Shown piece by piece: positions 19,686 to 28,069 of a stretch of 64,000 nucleotides of DNA. The translations under genes and the position numbers were made by a program. The notes under the pieces were generated by a model. The model ran no database searches. It was not told the DNA's origin and saw only the letters and a program-made list of their open reading frames with translations. The stretch's first letter is position 1. Each line of letters opens with the position of its first letter. The DNA comes from Sulfitobacter sp. F26204 (GTDB taxonomy: Bacteria; Pseudomonadota; Alphaproteobacteria; Rhodobacterales; Rhodobacteraceae): NCBI RefSeq assembly GCF_026410305.1, contig NZ_JAPMLQ010000005.1, positions 1-64,000 on the forward strand. The letters run 5' to 3'.

Positions 19686-19733
19686 CAGATAGTTAAGAAT
19701 ATCGAAGTTCCTTCTATTAAGGCCGCCCTGGAT

Positions 19734-19755
19734 CTCTGGCGGACAGCCGCCAGAG
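19734..19755. other. Intercistronic hairpin after the peptide-binding-protein gene
   Basis: CTCTGGCGG and CCGCCAGAG form a perfect 9-bp stem with a 4-nt loop, between the binding-protein stop (19776) and the DppB-like permease. No T-run is present on the transcribed strand. It is the third hairpin of this kind in the window and argues against the upstream TTG start for the permease. Confidence 0.6.
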
Positions 19756-19775
19756 TCCTTGTTCAACCCAAACTG

Positions 19776-21281
19776 TTATTTTGCCTTTTTTATGTCGTAG
19801 GCAAAGAACTGCGAATTGAGAGCATTCCGCGGGTAACCTGTAACATTCGAAGACGACACCAGGATGATCGGATTCAGAAACAGCCACACGCCCGCCGCAT
19901 CCTCGGCAATCAGCTTGTTGGCTTGCGTGAGCTTTTCAATCTGCTCTGCTTCGGTTGCCATGGTTTCGGAATCGGCAATCAGTTTCACAACCTCGGGGTT
20001 GTTGTAGCCAAAATAAAAGTCAGGATTGCCGTAAAATCCTATGTCACGGTGGTTTACATGAGTAATCAGCGTGCCCTGAAAATCGCGTGCTTTGTACACT
20101 TTGGTAAACCATTCATTTGGCGTTATGAGATTGATGGAAAGATCAATGCCAATCTCGGCCAGGTCGCGCTGCAGGATCTGGGCAACAATCTGATGGGGCT
20201 CGACATTCGGTGTTTCGAGCTGCATTTTGAACCCGTCTTTATACCCGGCTTCTTCCATCAAGGCTTTGGCACTTTCGGGGTCATATGCATCAACCGCATT
20301 CAGATCGACAAACCAAGGATCAGTGGGCGGTACGAAAGAACCGATCAAGGTACCATGGTCACCCCAAACGGCATTAAGCAGGCGGGGTTTGTTAATGGCG
20401 CGGCTGATCGCCTTGCGTACACGTTTGTCACTGAATGGTTCGACGCTGACATTCAGCGAAAAAACCTCACGGCTTGTTGATGTCCCTTCTGCGATGGTGA
20501 AATTGGGATTGTTGGCGAACTGTAGCAATGCATCAGGGCTACCCACTTCAGTCGAAATGTCGATTGCGCCTGTCAACAACGCATTGTTCATCGCCGTCGG
20601 GTCGCTGAAATAGCTAAAGGTCACACCTCCGTTTGTTGGAGCATCGCCCCAATAATCAGCAAAGGGTTTCAATACCACCGAAGCACCGCGTCGGAAACTA
20701 TCAAGGTAATATGGCCCGGTTCCGTCCGCCGTACTGCTAAGGTCGCCAGCGCTATCATTGACAATGAAAATATAGCTTAGGTTGTATGGCAAGGAGATCG
20801 AAGGCTCTGAAATGGTGATCACGACCGTCGAGTCATCTGGCGTTTCGATTGACGTAATCGACGACAACGAACGCTTGCGAGCACTTTTCGATTCTTCAGC
20901 GCGAATACGTTCGATACTGAACTTTACATCTGCTGCAGTCAGCGGTTCACCAGAATGGAAAAGAACGTCTGGTTGCAATGTAAAGGTGTAGGTCTTGCGA
21001 TCTTCGCTGATGGTGAAATCGCGCGCCAGTTGCTTGACCACGTCACCGGCATCAGTAAGCTGAAACAAGGCCTCGTAAACGTTGCCATAAAAGGCTTGTT
21101 GTATGCCCTGGACGCCGATGGAACTGTCAAAAGTCAGCGGCTCGGCCATTGAACCCACTGTAATCATGGCACCCGGGTCATAATCCGCAGCGCTCGCCGT
21201 GCCGCCTGCATATATGGCAGCAGCGGACACCGCAGCAGCGCGGAGCAAGGCCACAAGGTTGGAAACTCCAAATGTTGTCAT
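19776..21281 (-). CDS. ABC transporter substrate-binding protein, peptide/nickel/opine family (SBP_bac_5)
   Basis: A 501-residue periplasmic protein. A signal peptide is visible at residues 1-32 (ending GGTASA-A). Typical SBP_bac_5 blocks follow: MAEPLTFDSSIG, LQPDVLFHSGEPLTAADVKFSIERI and KRVRKAISRAINKPRLL. The ATG at 21281 has an AGGGGAAA ribosome site; a longer frame to 21398 lacks support. It heads the leftward importer operon. The ligand could be a di/oligopeptide, opine or another compound; nothing in the sequence fixes it. Confidence 0.88.
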   Translation of the reverse strand: MTTFGVSNLVALLRAAAVSAAAIYAGGTASAADYDPGAMITVGSMAEPLTFDSSIGVQGIQQAFYGNVYEALFQLTDAGDVVKQLARDFTISEDRKTYTFTLQPDVLFHSGEPLTAADVKFSIERIRAEESKSARKRSLSSITSIETPDDSTVVITISEPSISLPYNLSYIFIVNDSAGDLSSTADGTGPYYLDSFRRGASVVLKPFADYWGDAPTNGGVTFSYFSDPTAMNNALLTGAIDISTEVGSPDALLQFANNPNFTIAEGTSTSREVFSLNVSVEPFSDKRVRKAISRAINKPRLLNAVWGDHGTLIGSFVPPTDPWFVDLNAVDAYDPESAKALMEEAGYKDGFKMQLETPNVEPHQIVAQILQRDLAEIGIDLSINLITPNEWFTKVYKARDFQGTLITHVNHRDIGFYGNPDFYFGYNNPEVVKLIADSETMATEAEQIEKLTQANKLIAEDAAGVWLFLNPIILVSSSNVTGYPRNALNSQFFAYDIKKAK

Positions 21282-21975
21282 TATTCTATTTCCCCTGTTG
21301 TTAGTTGGTTTTTCCTTGATCCCGCACAGTTTCCCAGCTGGCGAAGGATCATTCCTATCTGATACAAGATCTCTCCTGTTGAGAGGCCTTGCCGTCAAGT
21401 TATTGATCTGAGTAAACTTTTATCCCCCTCGCACCTTCTATCTTGGGTATTTGACTGTATTTCGTCCTGGCCAATCCACCTCACTTTCAATTCGCTTGCC
21501 TTTCAGGATTGCAGCCGCCCAAAACCCAAGGCATCCAAGCAAACGTTCAAAGACGGTGAAAACAATAAAGCCCGACGTCACGCAGCCGCGACGAAAATTC
21601 CATAGGCTCATTCAGGTCATGGTGGCTCTCTGATGTAAATCGATCGAATAACGCGCCTGGCTCAGGCTCACACCACCAGGACACGAGGAACCGATTACCA
21701 GGGTCGGCTGAGCGTTTCACCACATGTGACACCTGCTTGATCTGGTCTTTGATAGGTCCATCGTAGACGACAATTACCGTCCATTTTTCACCATTTTTTC
21801 AATGATTCATCTAACTATTGGGTCATTTGAATGAATTTTTGACGATCTTGCGGTGTTTTGATCTATGATTTGGGATTTCCCTTAATAGGTGAGAATCTTG
21901 CTCGTCGCGGTTGGGCACAACCGCCAGGCCGACAAGCACGCGATCAGGGTTTGATTGCCGCGGTTCAGAACTTGT
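21282..21975. other. Intergenic region upstream of the peptide importer; one unassigned coding-like fragment
   Basis: About 690 bp without a confident gene. It should hold the promoter of the leftward importer operon. On the minus strand between about 21804 and 21550 one frame is open and protein-like (pieces: KWTVIVVYDGPIKDQIKQ, RSADPGNRFLVSWWCEPEP, HHDLNEPMEFSSRLRDVG). It has no ATG with a ribosome site and is bounded by a TGA upstream. I do not recognise it; it may be a gene fragment. The stretch 21780-21880 is AT-rich. Confidence 0.3.
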
Positions 21976-22584
21976 TCAGCCCGCATCATCCAGCATTTCG
22001 CGATCCGGCAAATCCCTGAGCGTTTCAAGCCCAAAGGCAACAAGAAACTGGTCGGTTGTGACAAAGGTATAGGGTGCGCCACGCTGCGGACTACGGGGCC
22101 CACTGGCGATCAAATTGCGTGCTTGCAAACGGGCAATCAAGTCCCGGTTGATTTTTTTCCCAAAAATATCACGCAAACCTTCACGAGTGATCGGCTGGTG
22201 ATAAGCCACGGCGGCCAGCACGGCGACATCGAACTCTTTCAGATCGAGGTTTTGACCACCAACATCTGCCGCCGCACGTATCACCGAGGCATAAGCCGGA
22301 CGTGTACGCATCAACCAACCGTCTTCAACCGCTGTAACCATGTAAGGCCGGTCTGCAAGTTCCGCATTAAGATCTTCGATCAACAGATCAAGCGCTGCAC
22401 CCTTGCCTACCACACGCGCCAGATCCTTACGTCCCACTGGCGAGGCTGAGGCAAATAAAACCGCTTCGACCCGGCGTATCCAGATCTGCCAACGCTGCGC
22501 ATCCGACAACTCTGCCAATTCTCGGTCGATGTCGGTCAAAACAGGTAAATCATATGCAAGGCAATTGGTCAGATGCGCCAACAT
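21976..22584 (-). CDS. scpB: Segregation and condensation protein B
   Basis: A 202-residue ScpB, the winged-helix partner of ScpA/kleisin in the SMC chromosome-condensation complex. Recognisable blocks are IEAVLFASA-like (VEAVLFASASPVGRKDLARVVG), a DLxEFDVAVLAAVAYHQPITRxGLRDIFGKKI core, LIARLQARNLIASGPR and GAPYTFVTTDQFLVAFGL. The true start may be a codon about 16 residues further in, because the first residues are atypical. No scpA is adjacent, so it stands alone. Rhodobacteraceae carry such an ScpB form. Confidence 0.82.
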   Translation of the reverse strand: MLAHLTNCLAYDLPVLTDIDRELAELSDAQRWQIWIRRVEAVLFASASPVGRKDLARVVGKGAALDLLIEDLNAELADRPYMVTAVEDGWLMRTRPAYASVIRAAADVGGQNLDLKEFDVAVLAAVAYHQPITREGLRDIFGKKINRDLIARLQARNLIASGPRSPQRGAPYTFVTTDQFLVAFGLETLRDLPDREMLDDAG

Positions 22585-22962
22585 AGCCTGTCACCGCTTT
22601 TCTCCGGTCGGTGAGGGCGCAGTCGACCAGAGCGCTAATCCTGTTATTGGCAGCTTGAAAGTAAGGCATCATATATCCCGTCTGGCCGTCTTAATTGCTA
22701 GTTATTTTGACCGACCTTGTCAAAACCTGCATCATACACTGCAGTCTCTGTTAACTCTTGTTCCCCGATATTCGGATGCAGGCATCATATGTCCAGCGGC
22801 GACCCTGTAACGCCCATCCGATTTCCGGATTTAATGACTGTTCGGCAGGTCGCGGCAAATTGGCCTTGTCCGAGATAACCCTATGGTCACAGATGCCATA
22901 TTGAAAGATTCACGTGCCGCAATGTCCCCTGAACAGGGTCATCGCAACGCGCCGAAGAACAA
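22585..22962. other. Intergenic region with three GCATCATA repeats
   Basis: About 380 bp with no supported gene. Three direct copies of GCATCATA occur at 22666, 22729 and 22782 (followed by T, C and T). Spacing is 63 and 53 nt. They could be regulator sites for scpB or chance; no terminator is obvious. Confidence 0.35.
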
Positions 22963-24273
22963 TCAGATCTTGTCCCGAGCACGGCTGTTACAGGAAAACC
23001 AGAAAAAAACAGACATCCTTTGGCACGCCCCGGCTGTCAAAAGGTTCCGCCAGCTTGCACCCATCCGCTCACCAAGCGGAATATTGGCCACGGAAACCGC
23101 AATTTCCGTGGTTGCCACACCACCATGAAGCGCCATGCCAATACGTCCTTCTGACAACACAGCAGCACTTTCAGGCGTCAGCTCTGCTATCATCTGCACC
23201 TGACCAGCTTGAGCGGCGCGCAAGGTATCGCGGTGTTTGGTCACCTGTCCGTGCAACCGAAACGGACGATCCGTCATGCGACGGATCAGCATGCTTACTG
23301 GAGTGCCTGGTGGCAGATGCGCAACGCGAGGCCGTGGCACGGTAAAATGCACAAGATATTGGGTCGCGGAGTCGGACAACACCTTCATGATTGGGACGGA
23401 CGCTCGGGCCTGGGTACCCAACGCAATCGGGCGCAGCCGGTGGATTGTTCCCGCCACCGGGGCCAGCAAACGCGGTGCATTCAGCAAAAGCGACAGCTGC
23501 GCGCGTTCCATGATATCCGCCTCGATCTCTTGCATGATCTTGTCCATCCGGTTGCGCAGATCGACGTTGGTCTCAAGCTGCTGGCTCCGCTCATCGAGCG
23601 TAAGCGTTGTGAGCCGCGCCTCAAATGAGTTCATCCTTGACGCAAGAGCAATGGCCGCTTCAACCTGACGGATTTTCTGGGCGTCGGTCTGAGGCCGTAT
23701 CTGTAGCAATAGACGGTTGTGTTTGGTGGCCACATCCAGCTGATCCTGCAGAACCCTTCGTTCGGCCGCAATCCTGTCTTGGGCAACCTCAGCCCTGGCG
23801 TGCAGATCGTGGCAGGCGCCCAAGCTGCTTTCAGCGGCAAGGCGTGTCTCTTGCGATAAATCGTTGGGCAACAGGTCTTCTAGCGGCGTTTCACGGCTGT
23901 CATGGTGCAGACATTCGCGGGTGATGCCCGCAACAAGGATGCCACGGTCAAGGTCTTCCAACCGCTCTTTGATTTTCTCGCGGTCCAAAGTCGCCAGCGT
24001 TTGACCCGCATCGACATGATCACCCTCAGTGACAAGCACCGCCTCCAGAGTCACGCCAGCAGGCAGTATTATGGGGACAGGATCCGCTGCAGGGACCAAA
24101 GCACCCTGATAGGTCTGACGTGACGGCACGGAAATCAGCTGTGATCCAACAAGGATGCCCATCAGCAAGGTGAACAAAAGTAATGCGGTCCATATCAACC
24201 ACAGCACCGCTGACCAGCCCAAGGACCGTGCCGGACAATGGGCAAAGCCGCTTTCATCACGCCGTATTATCAT
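22963..24273 (-). CDS. HlyD-family periplasmic adaptor subunit
   Basis: A 436-residue membrane fusion protein. It has a short cytoplasmic tail, one membrane segment near residues 20-45 (SAVLWLIWTALLLFTLLMGIL), a lipoyl-like half (ILPAGVTLEAVLVTEGDHVDAGQTLATLD), a long helical central region about residues 95-265 rich in heptads, then the second lipoyl half (RLLAPVAGTIHRLRP) and a beta-barrel. I use ATG 24273, which has an AGGGG ribosome site and overlaps the upstream ABC gene by 17 nt. It is translationally coupled to an unusual ABC protein and lies at the left edge of the polysaccharide locus, so it may help move polymer or a modifying factor across the periplasm (inference). Confidence 0.83.
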   Translation of the reverse strand: MIIRRDESGFAHCPARSLGWSAVLWLIWTALLLFTLLMGILVGSQLISVPSRQTYQGALVPAADPVPIILPAGVTLEAVLVTEGDHVDAGQTLATLDREKIKERLEDLDRGILVAGITRECLHHDSRETPLEDLLPNDLSQETRLAAESSLGACHDLHARAEVAQDRIAAERRVLQDQLDVATKHNRLLLQIRPQTDAQKIRQVEAAIALASRMNSFEARLTTLTLDERSQQLETNVDLRNRMDKIMQEIEADIMERAQLSLLLNAPRLLAPVAGTIHRLRPIALGTQARASVPIMKVLSDSATQYLVHFTVPRPRVAHLPPGTPVSMLIRRMTDRPFRLHGQVTKHRDTLRAAQAGQVQMIAELTPESAAVLSEGRIGMALHGGVATTEIAVSVANIPLGERMGASWRNLLTAGACQRMSVFFWFSCNSRARDKI

Positions 24274-26209
24274 CGACGCGCGCCCCTTTTGTCTTGCGTG
24301 GATCAAAGGTGGGCACCTTGACCGTGATTACCCGTTGGCCGTTTTCGCTGCTGCTGTCGACGGAGTCGGCCCCACGCATCACCGTTGCCAAGGGCGAAAC
24401 CCTGGTTACATCATCGCCTGCCTCTGCCTCGATCCGGGCTCTTTCCAATGCTGCCGAGGATAAAACAGGATCGGAATCGATCATGCGAAGTAAGCCGTAG
24501 TTTTCGAAATGCTTGAATTCAAAGGTGATGTTTTGATCCTCAAGTCCGCTCACGGTCTGGCAAGAAAACGCCAGAAGTTCGCTACAAATCAGGCCGACAT
24601 TGCGACGGTTGGCTTCATCTCCGGGACGTTTGAACAGATTACGGCACCACAAGATAAGATGTTCCTCAAGGGAAAGGGCGCGCAGAGCAACCAGACGCGA
24701 CCATCCGTTCGAGATTTTTTCGCGCACTTCTTGTGCGTCGCCAAAATCCACCAACCTCCCCTCCTGTAAAACCATGATTTTATCGCACATTTCCAGCAAG
24801 GCGCGGTTGTCTGTGATCAACATGAAGCTTCGACCCAGGCGGACTTCCTGCGCAATCTTGCTACAAAGTGCGACGACAAATGCATCCGAAACGCCGTCTT
24901 CCGGCCGATCCATCAAATAGACCGAAGGCGACAACAAGAACGCCCGTGCCATCGCCAATGCTCGTCTTTTCATGGCCGGTAGCCGGGTTGCATCTGGCGT
25001 GTCACAGATCGCTTGGGCATCCTCCACCGAGAACACCAGTTGTTCCAGATGCTGTTGACCACGCTGCAAGGCGGCCCCCTCGTGAAAACAGGTCAGGTTG
25101 TCCTGTCCTGAAGACGGCAGCAGCAGCGGAACCTCTGGCATGAACAATATCGGCAGAGCTTGCAATTTGGCCTGTCGCGCCCAAAGCGGCGTGCCATTCA
25201 AGGTCACCTCACCACGCAAGGACATGCCCACGAGGTCATAGGGTGACGCCAGCGCCTGACACAGCAGGGTCTTGCCCACCCCGCTTGGCCCGGTGATGCC
25301 CACCACACTTCCGGGCGGCACCTCAAACGAGATATTCGACAAGAGACTGCCCCCGCCGGTCAAATGCACATTCAATCCAGAAACCCGCAGCCCCGGGGCA
25401 TCTGGCGTTTCATTCTGGCTCAACACTTCGACCCGGTCCGACAACCCTGTAACCTGCCGTGCAGCGGGACCCTGTCCCATGATAAAACCTGCGAGCGCAT
25501 CAGCAGACCACAGCGTAATCAAGGTCGCCCCCAACATCGCACTGCTGTTCAGCACGCCCATCGTGACCAGCGCACTGCTGGTTGCAACGACGGCCAGGAC
25601 CGAAAGCCATGTAATCGCGCGGAGCAGCGGGTAGTGGAGCGCGGTGATAGCCGGCCGGGAGCGCGCCATTCGCAGACCACTCGGGTCGCGGCCAGCCAGT
25701 ATCGCGACAGCTTCAGCTGTGTTGAAATCCCACAAGGGTTCGGGCAAATGTCTGCTGTCGCGCCACGCAACAAGTGCAGCCGACGCCGCGGCAAAAGCAA
25801 TGCCAAGACCCAGAAAAGGGTGCACGAGGCATAGAACCAGAAACGCGAGGCACGCCATCCCAGCGTCTACTTTGCGCCCAGCACCTTCACGCAGGCTGCG
25901 ATAGCCGGCTAATGCCTTGGCGTATCCGTATTCCAACAACAATGCCCCGGCCACAGTCACTACGCCGACTGCCCCCAACAATGGGGCCAACAGGGTGTCG
26001 CCCTGGGTAGCGACAAGATCACCCAGAAACATCGCCAGGATGGAAATCGACAACAAACAGACCGCAGCGCCGCTTTTGAACAGGAAAGCCAGAACATGCG
26101 CCGAACGTGGCAGCGCCCGGTCCTGAAAATGGGCAACAGGCTGGGCGACCGGGGATTCGGGCGAAGGCCCAGTTTCTGACGTATGACCCAGTTGATTGTC
26201 TTGTAGCAT
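24257..26209 (-). CDS. ABC-type protein with substituted ATPase motifs (probable pseudo-ATPase), membrane domain fused
   Basis: A 650-residue protein with about four to six membrane segments in residues 35-250 and a nucleotide-binding domain around 275-495. Walker A is normal (GPSGVGKT, 307-314). Other catalytic features are altered. The signature region reads ATRLPAMKRRA instead of LSGGQ. Walker B SVYLMDRPEDG has Arg435 where the catalytic Glu is expected. The switch His is Asp467 (LITDNR). A C-terminal extension of about 150 residues (e.g. NVGLICSELLAFSCQ, ITFEFKHFENYGLLRMID) is not recognised. It forms a minus-strand pair with the HlyD adaptor and diverges from the first DUF3131 gene. It may bind ATP without cycling, acting as a structural or regulatory subunit (inference). 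Confidence 0.75.
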   Translation of the reverse strand: MLQDNQLGHTSETGPSPESPVAQPVAHFQDRALPRSAHVLAFLFKSGAAVCLLSISILAMFLGDLVATQGDTLLAPLLGAVGVVTVAGALLLEYGYAKALAGYRSLREGAGRKVDAGMACLAFLVLCLVHPFLGLGIAFAAASAALVAWRDSRHLPEPLWDFNTAEAVAILAGRDPSGLRMARSRPAITALHYPLLRAITWLSVLAVVATSSALVTMGVLNSSAMLGATLITLWSADALAGFIMGQGPAARQVTGLSDRVEVLSQNETPDAPGLRVSGLNVHLTGGGSLLSNISFEVPPGSVVGITGPSGVGKTLLCQALASPYDLVGMSLRGEVTLNGTPLWARQAKLQALPILFMPEVPLLLPSSGQDNLTCFHEGAALQRGQQHLEQLVFSVEDAQAICDTPDATRLPAMKRRALAMARAFLLSPSVYLMDRPEDGVSDAFVVALCSKIAQEVRLGRSFMLITDNRALLEMCDKIMVLQEGRLVDFGDAQEVREKISNGWSRLVALRALSLEEHLILWCRNLFKRPGDEANRRNVGLICSELLAFSCQTVSGLEDQNITFEFKHFENYGLLRMIDSDPVLSSAALERARIEAEAGDDVTRVSPLATVMRGADSVDSSSENGQRVITVKVPTFDPRKTKGARVDDNTA

Positions 26210-26377
26210 GATGACGGCCCTATCATAATTGCGACACCTAGATAGGGGAACGTGATTAACAAATTACTTTGCTTATTACTTACTTCTGCAGGTTTTTGCC
26301 TCGCCCTGGATCTGTTCCAATTTAATTAACCTAGAGCGGCTAATGGAAGTGTAGTTCTAAATTTCTACGGGCGGCCC
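26210..26377. promoter_or_regulatory. Divergent promoter region of the polysaccharide locus (left part)
   Basis: A 168-bp AT-rich gap lies between the leftward ABC/HlyD pair and the rightward DUF3131 gene. It must contain the promoters for both. Visible elements are a TTTAATTAA palindrome-like stretch near 26321-26329 and several ATTA runs. No confident operator or -35/-10 pair was identified. Confidence 0.35.
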
Positions 26378-28069
26378 ATGGTTGAAATACCCAGATCGGG
26401 AAGATCACGCAGGAGTACTGGTTTCGGCTGGTTTACCTTGTCGGCTGCGGTAGTGTCCGTTATCGGCACCGTCGCTTTGGTCGGTTCAGCGGCGCGATCG
26501 ATATTTCTCGCCCAGGAAGACATTACCACCATCATAGCCGGCGGGGATTTTGATGATTTGCCCGCCTTACTGCGGGGCAACGTCGCCGCTGCCACCACCA
26601 GTTCAGTAAGAAATGTACCAAGAAGAGAGAAGCCTCCACGCCAATGCGAAATGCCCCAAGACTGGTTCACCAAACAAGACCTGACAGCAACACGTGAGCC
26701 CGGTTATACCCTGCGGAACGAATACGTCAGCCCATACAAGCGCCGGCGCGGGTTTCTCAATGACCGTGAAATGCGTGCAGCAGAGGTCGCCTGGCATTAC
26801 TTCGAAACTTACACTCAGGATTCAACCGGTCTGGCAAACTCCGTCGGCAATTATCCATCAACCACTCTATGGGATACCGCTTCTTACATTGCCGGTGCTG
26901 TCGCCGCTTATGAGCTATGCTTGATCGAAAAACCCGATTTTGACCGTCGCATGACCCAGCTTTTGACCACAATCAAAGGTTTGGATCTGTTCCGGGGCGA
27001 ACTGCCCAACAAGGTGTATCATACTAAAACCGGGAACAAGGTCGACTACTCCAACAAACCCGGTGAAATAGGTTATTCTGCGCTTGATATTGGGCGATTG
27101 TTGGTATGGCTTCGCATTTTGAAGAACCGTTATACCTATCTCGGCAACACAGTCGATGCAGTGCTGCTGAAATGGGATTTCAGTCGTGTGATCGACGATG
27201 AGGGGCTGCTGTACGGGGCTTCGATAGACAAGGAGACCGGCGAAACAGTATATAATCAGGAAGGACGTTTGGGGTACGAGGAATATGCGGCCAAGGGCTT
27301 TGCTCTTTGGGGATTCCGGCCTGTGCTGGCCCACCGGGCCGAGCCGTTTCTGACCGCCTCCATGATGGGTGTGCCGGTGCCCTATGACGGGCGTGATCCA
27401 CGCATTTTCCATTCCCAGAATTACGTTGTGACTGAATCATACCTGCAAGACGGGCTAGAGCTGGGATTTGATCTGCCCCATGACGATTCAACTCCTGAAT
27501 GGCTGCATTCTGATGGTTGGCGCGCCGAATTTGCCGACAGGATTTACCGCGTCCAGGAAGCCCGCTGGCGCAAGACAGGTTTTATGACCGCCCGATCTGA
27601 ACACAACGTCAAGGGGCCGCCATATTTCACCTATGACACGATTTTTTCAGATGGATACTCTTGGAACACCGTCACCCCACGCGGGGATTACGTGCCGGAT
27701 CATGCCGCTGTTGCCGCAAAAGCGGCGCTCGGGCTTTGGGCACTGTGGGACACTGAATATACCGACGTACTTTATGACGCGATCATTGAACTCTACGACC
27801 CTGAAAATGGAATGTACGAAGGTCTCTATGAACGCGGACAAGGACGGGTTGAAATCTTTACCGCCAACAACAACGGCATCATCCTGACATCTCTACTTCA
27901 TAAGGTGCAGGGCACGATCTTGACACCTTACACCGGCAATACCGAAGTCTGGTACACGGCCTACCGCGATCAGGATCTGCGCGAAAAACGCAGATACCCC
28001 GATCCGCCGCTTGAGGAAGACTGGCTTCCCGCGCTGCGGCACACCTTTCACAGAGGGAATGATTTCTGA
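26378..28069 (+). CDS. DUF3131 domain protein, membrane-anchored
   Basis: A 563-residue protein. One N-terminal membrane segment (about residues 17-45) is followed by a Pro/Arg-rich linker and a large DUF3131 domain (about 130-540). Conserved blocks are TTLWDTASYIAGAVAAYELC, FRGELPNKVYHTKTG, YSALDIGRLLVWLRILK, GRLGYEEYAAKGFALWGF and the late FTYDTIFSDGYSWNTV. A paralogue with the same blocks lies at 31427-32746. DUF3131 proteins have an alpha-toroid glycosidase-like look, but no activity is established. It should sit in the periplasm and process the GT2 product (inference). It overlaps the next gene by 1 nt (TGATGG). Confidence 0.82.
   Translation: MVEIPRSGRSRRSTGFGWFTLSAAVVSVIGTVALVGSAARSIFLAQEDITTIIAGGDFDDLPALLRGNVAAATTSSVRNVPRREKPPRQCEMPQDWFTKQDLTATREPGYTLRNEYVSPYKRRRGFLNDREMRAAEVAWHYFETYTQDSTGLANSVGNYPSTTLWDTASYIAGAVAAYELCLIEKPDFDRRMTQLLTTIKGLDLFRGELPNKVYHTKTGNKVDYSNKPGEIGYSALDIGRLLVWLRILKNRYTYLGNTVDAVLLKWDFSRVIDDEGLLYGASIDKETGETVYNQEGRLGYEEYAAKGFALWGFRPVLAHRAEPFLTASMMGVPVPYDGRDPRIFHSQNYVVTESYLQDGLELGFDLPHDDSTPEWLHSDGWRAEFADRIYRVQEARWRKTGFMTARSEHNVKGPPYFTYDTIFSDGYSWNTVTPRGDYVPDHAAVAAKAALGLWALWDTEYTDVLYDAIIELYDPENGMYEGLYERGQGRVEIFTANNNGIILTSLLHKVQGTILTPYTGNTEVWYTAYRDQDLREKRRYPDPPLEEDWLPALRHTFHRGNDF

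Noticed and set aside
23209-23924. Several plus-strand open frames within the HlyD and ABC genes
   Set aside because: They are antisense shadows without ribosome sites; the minus-strand frames are recognisable proteins.
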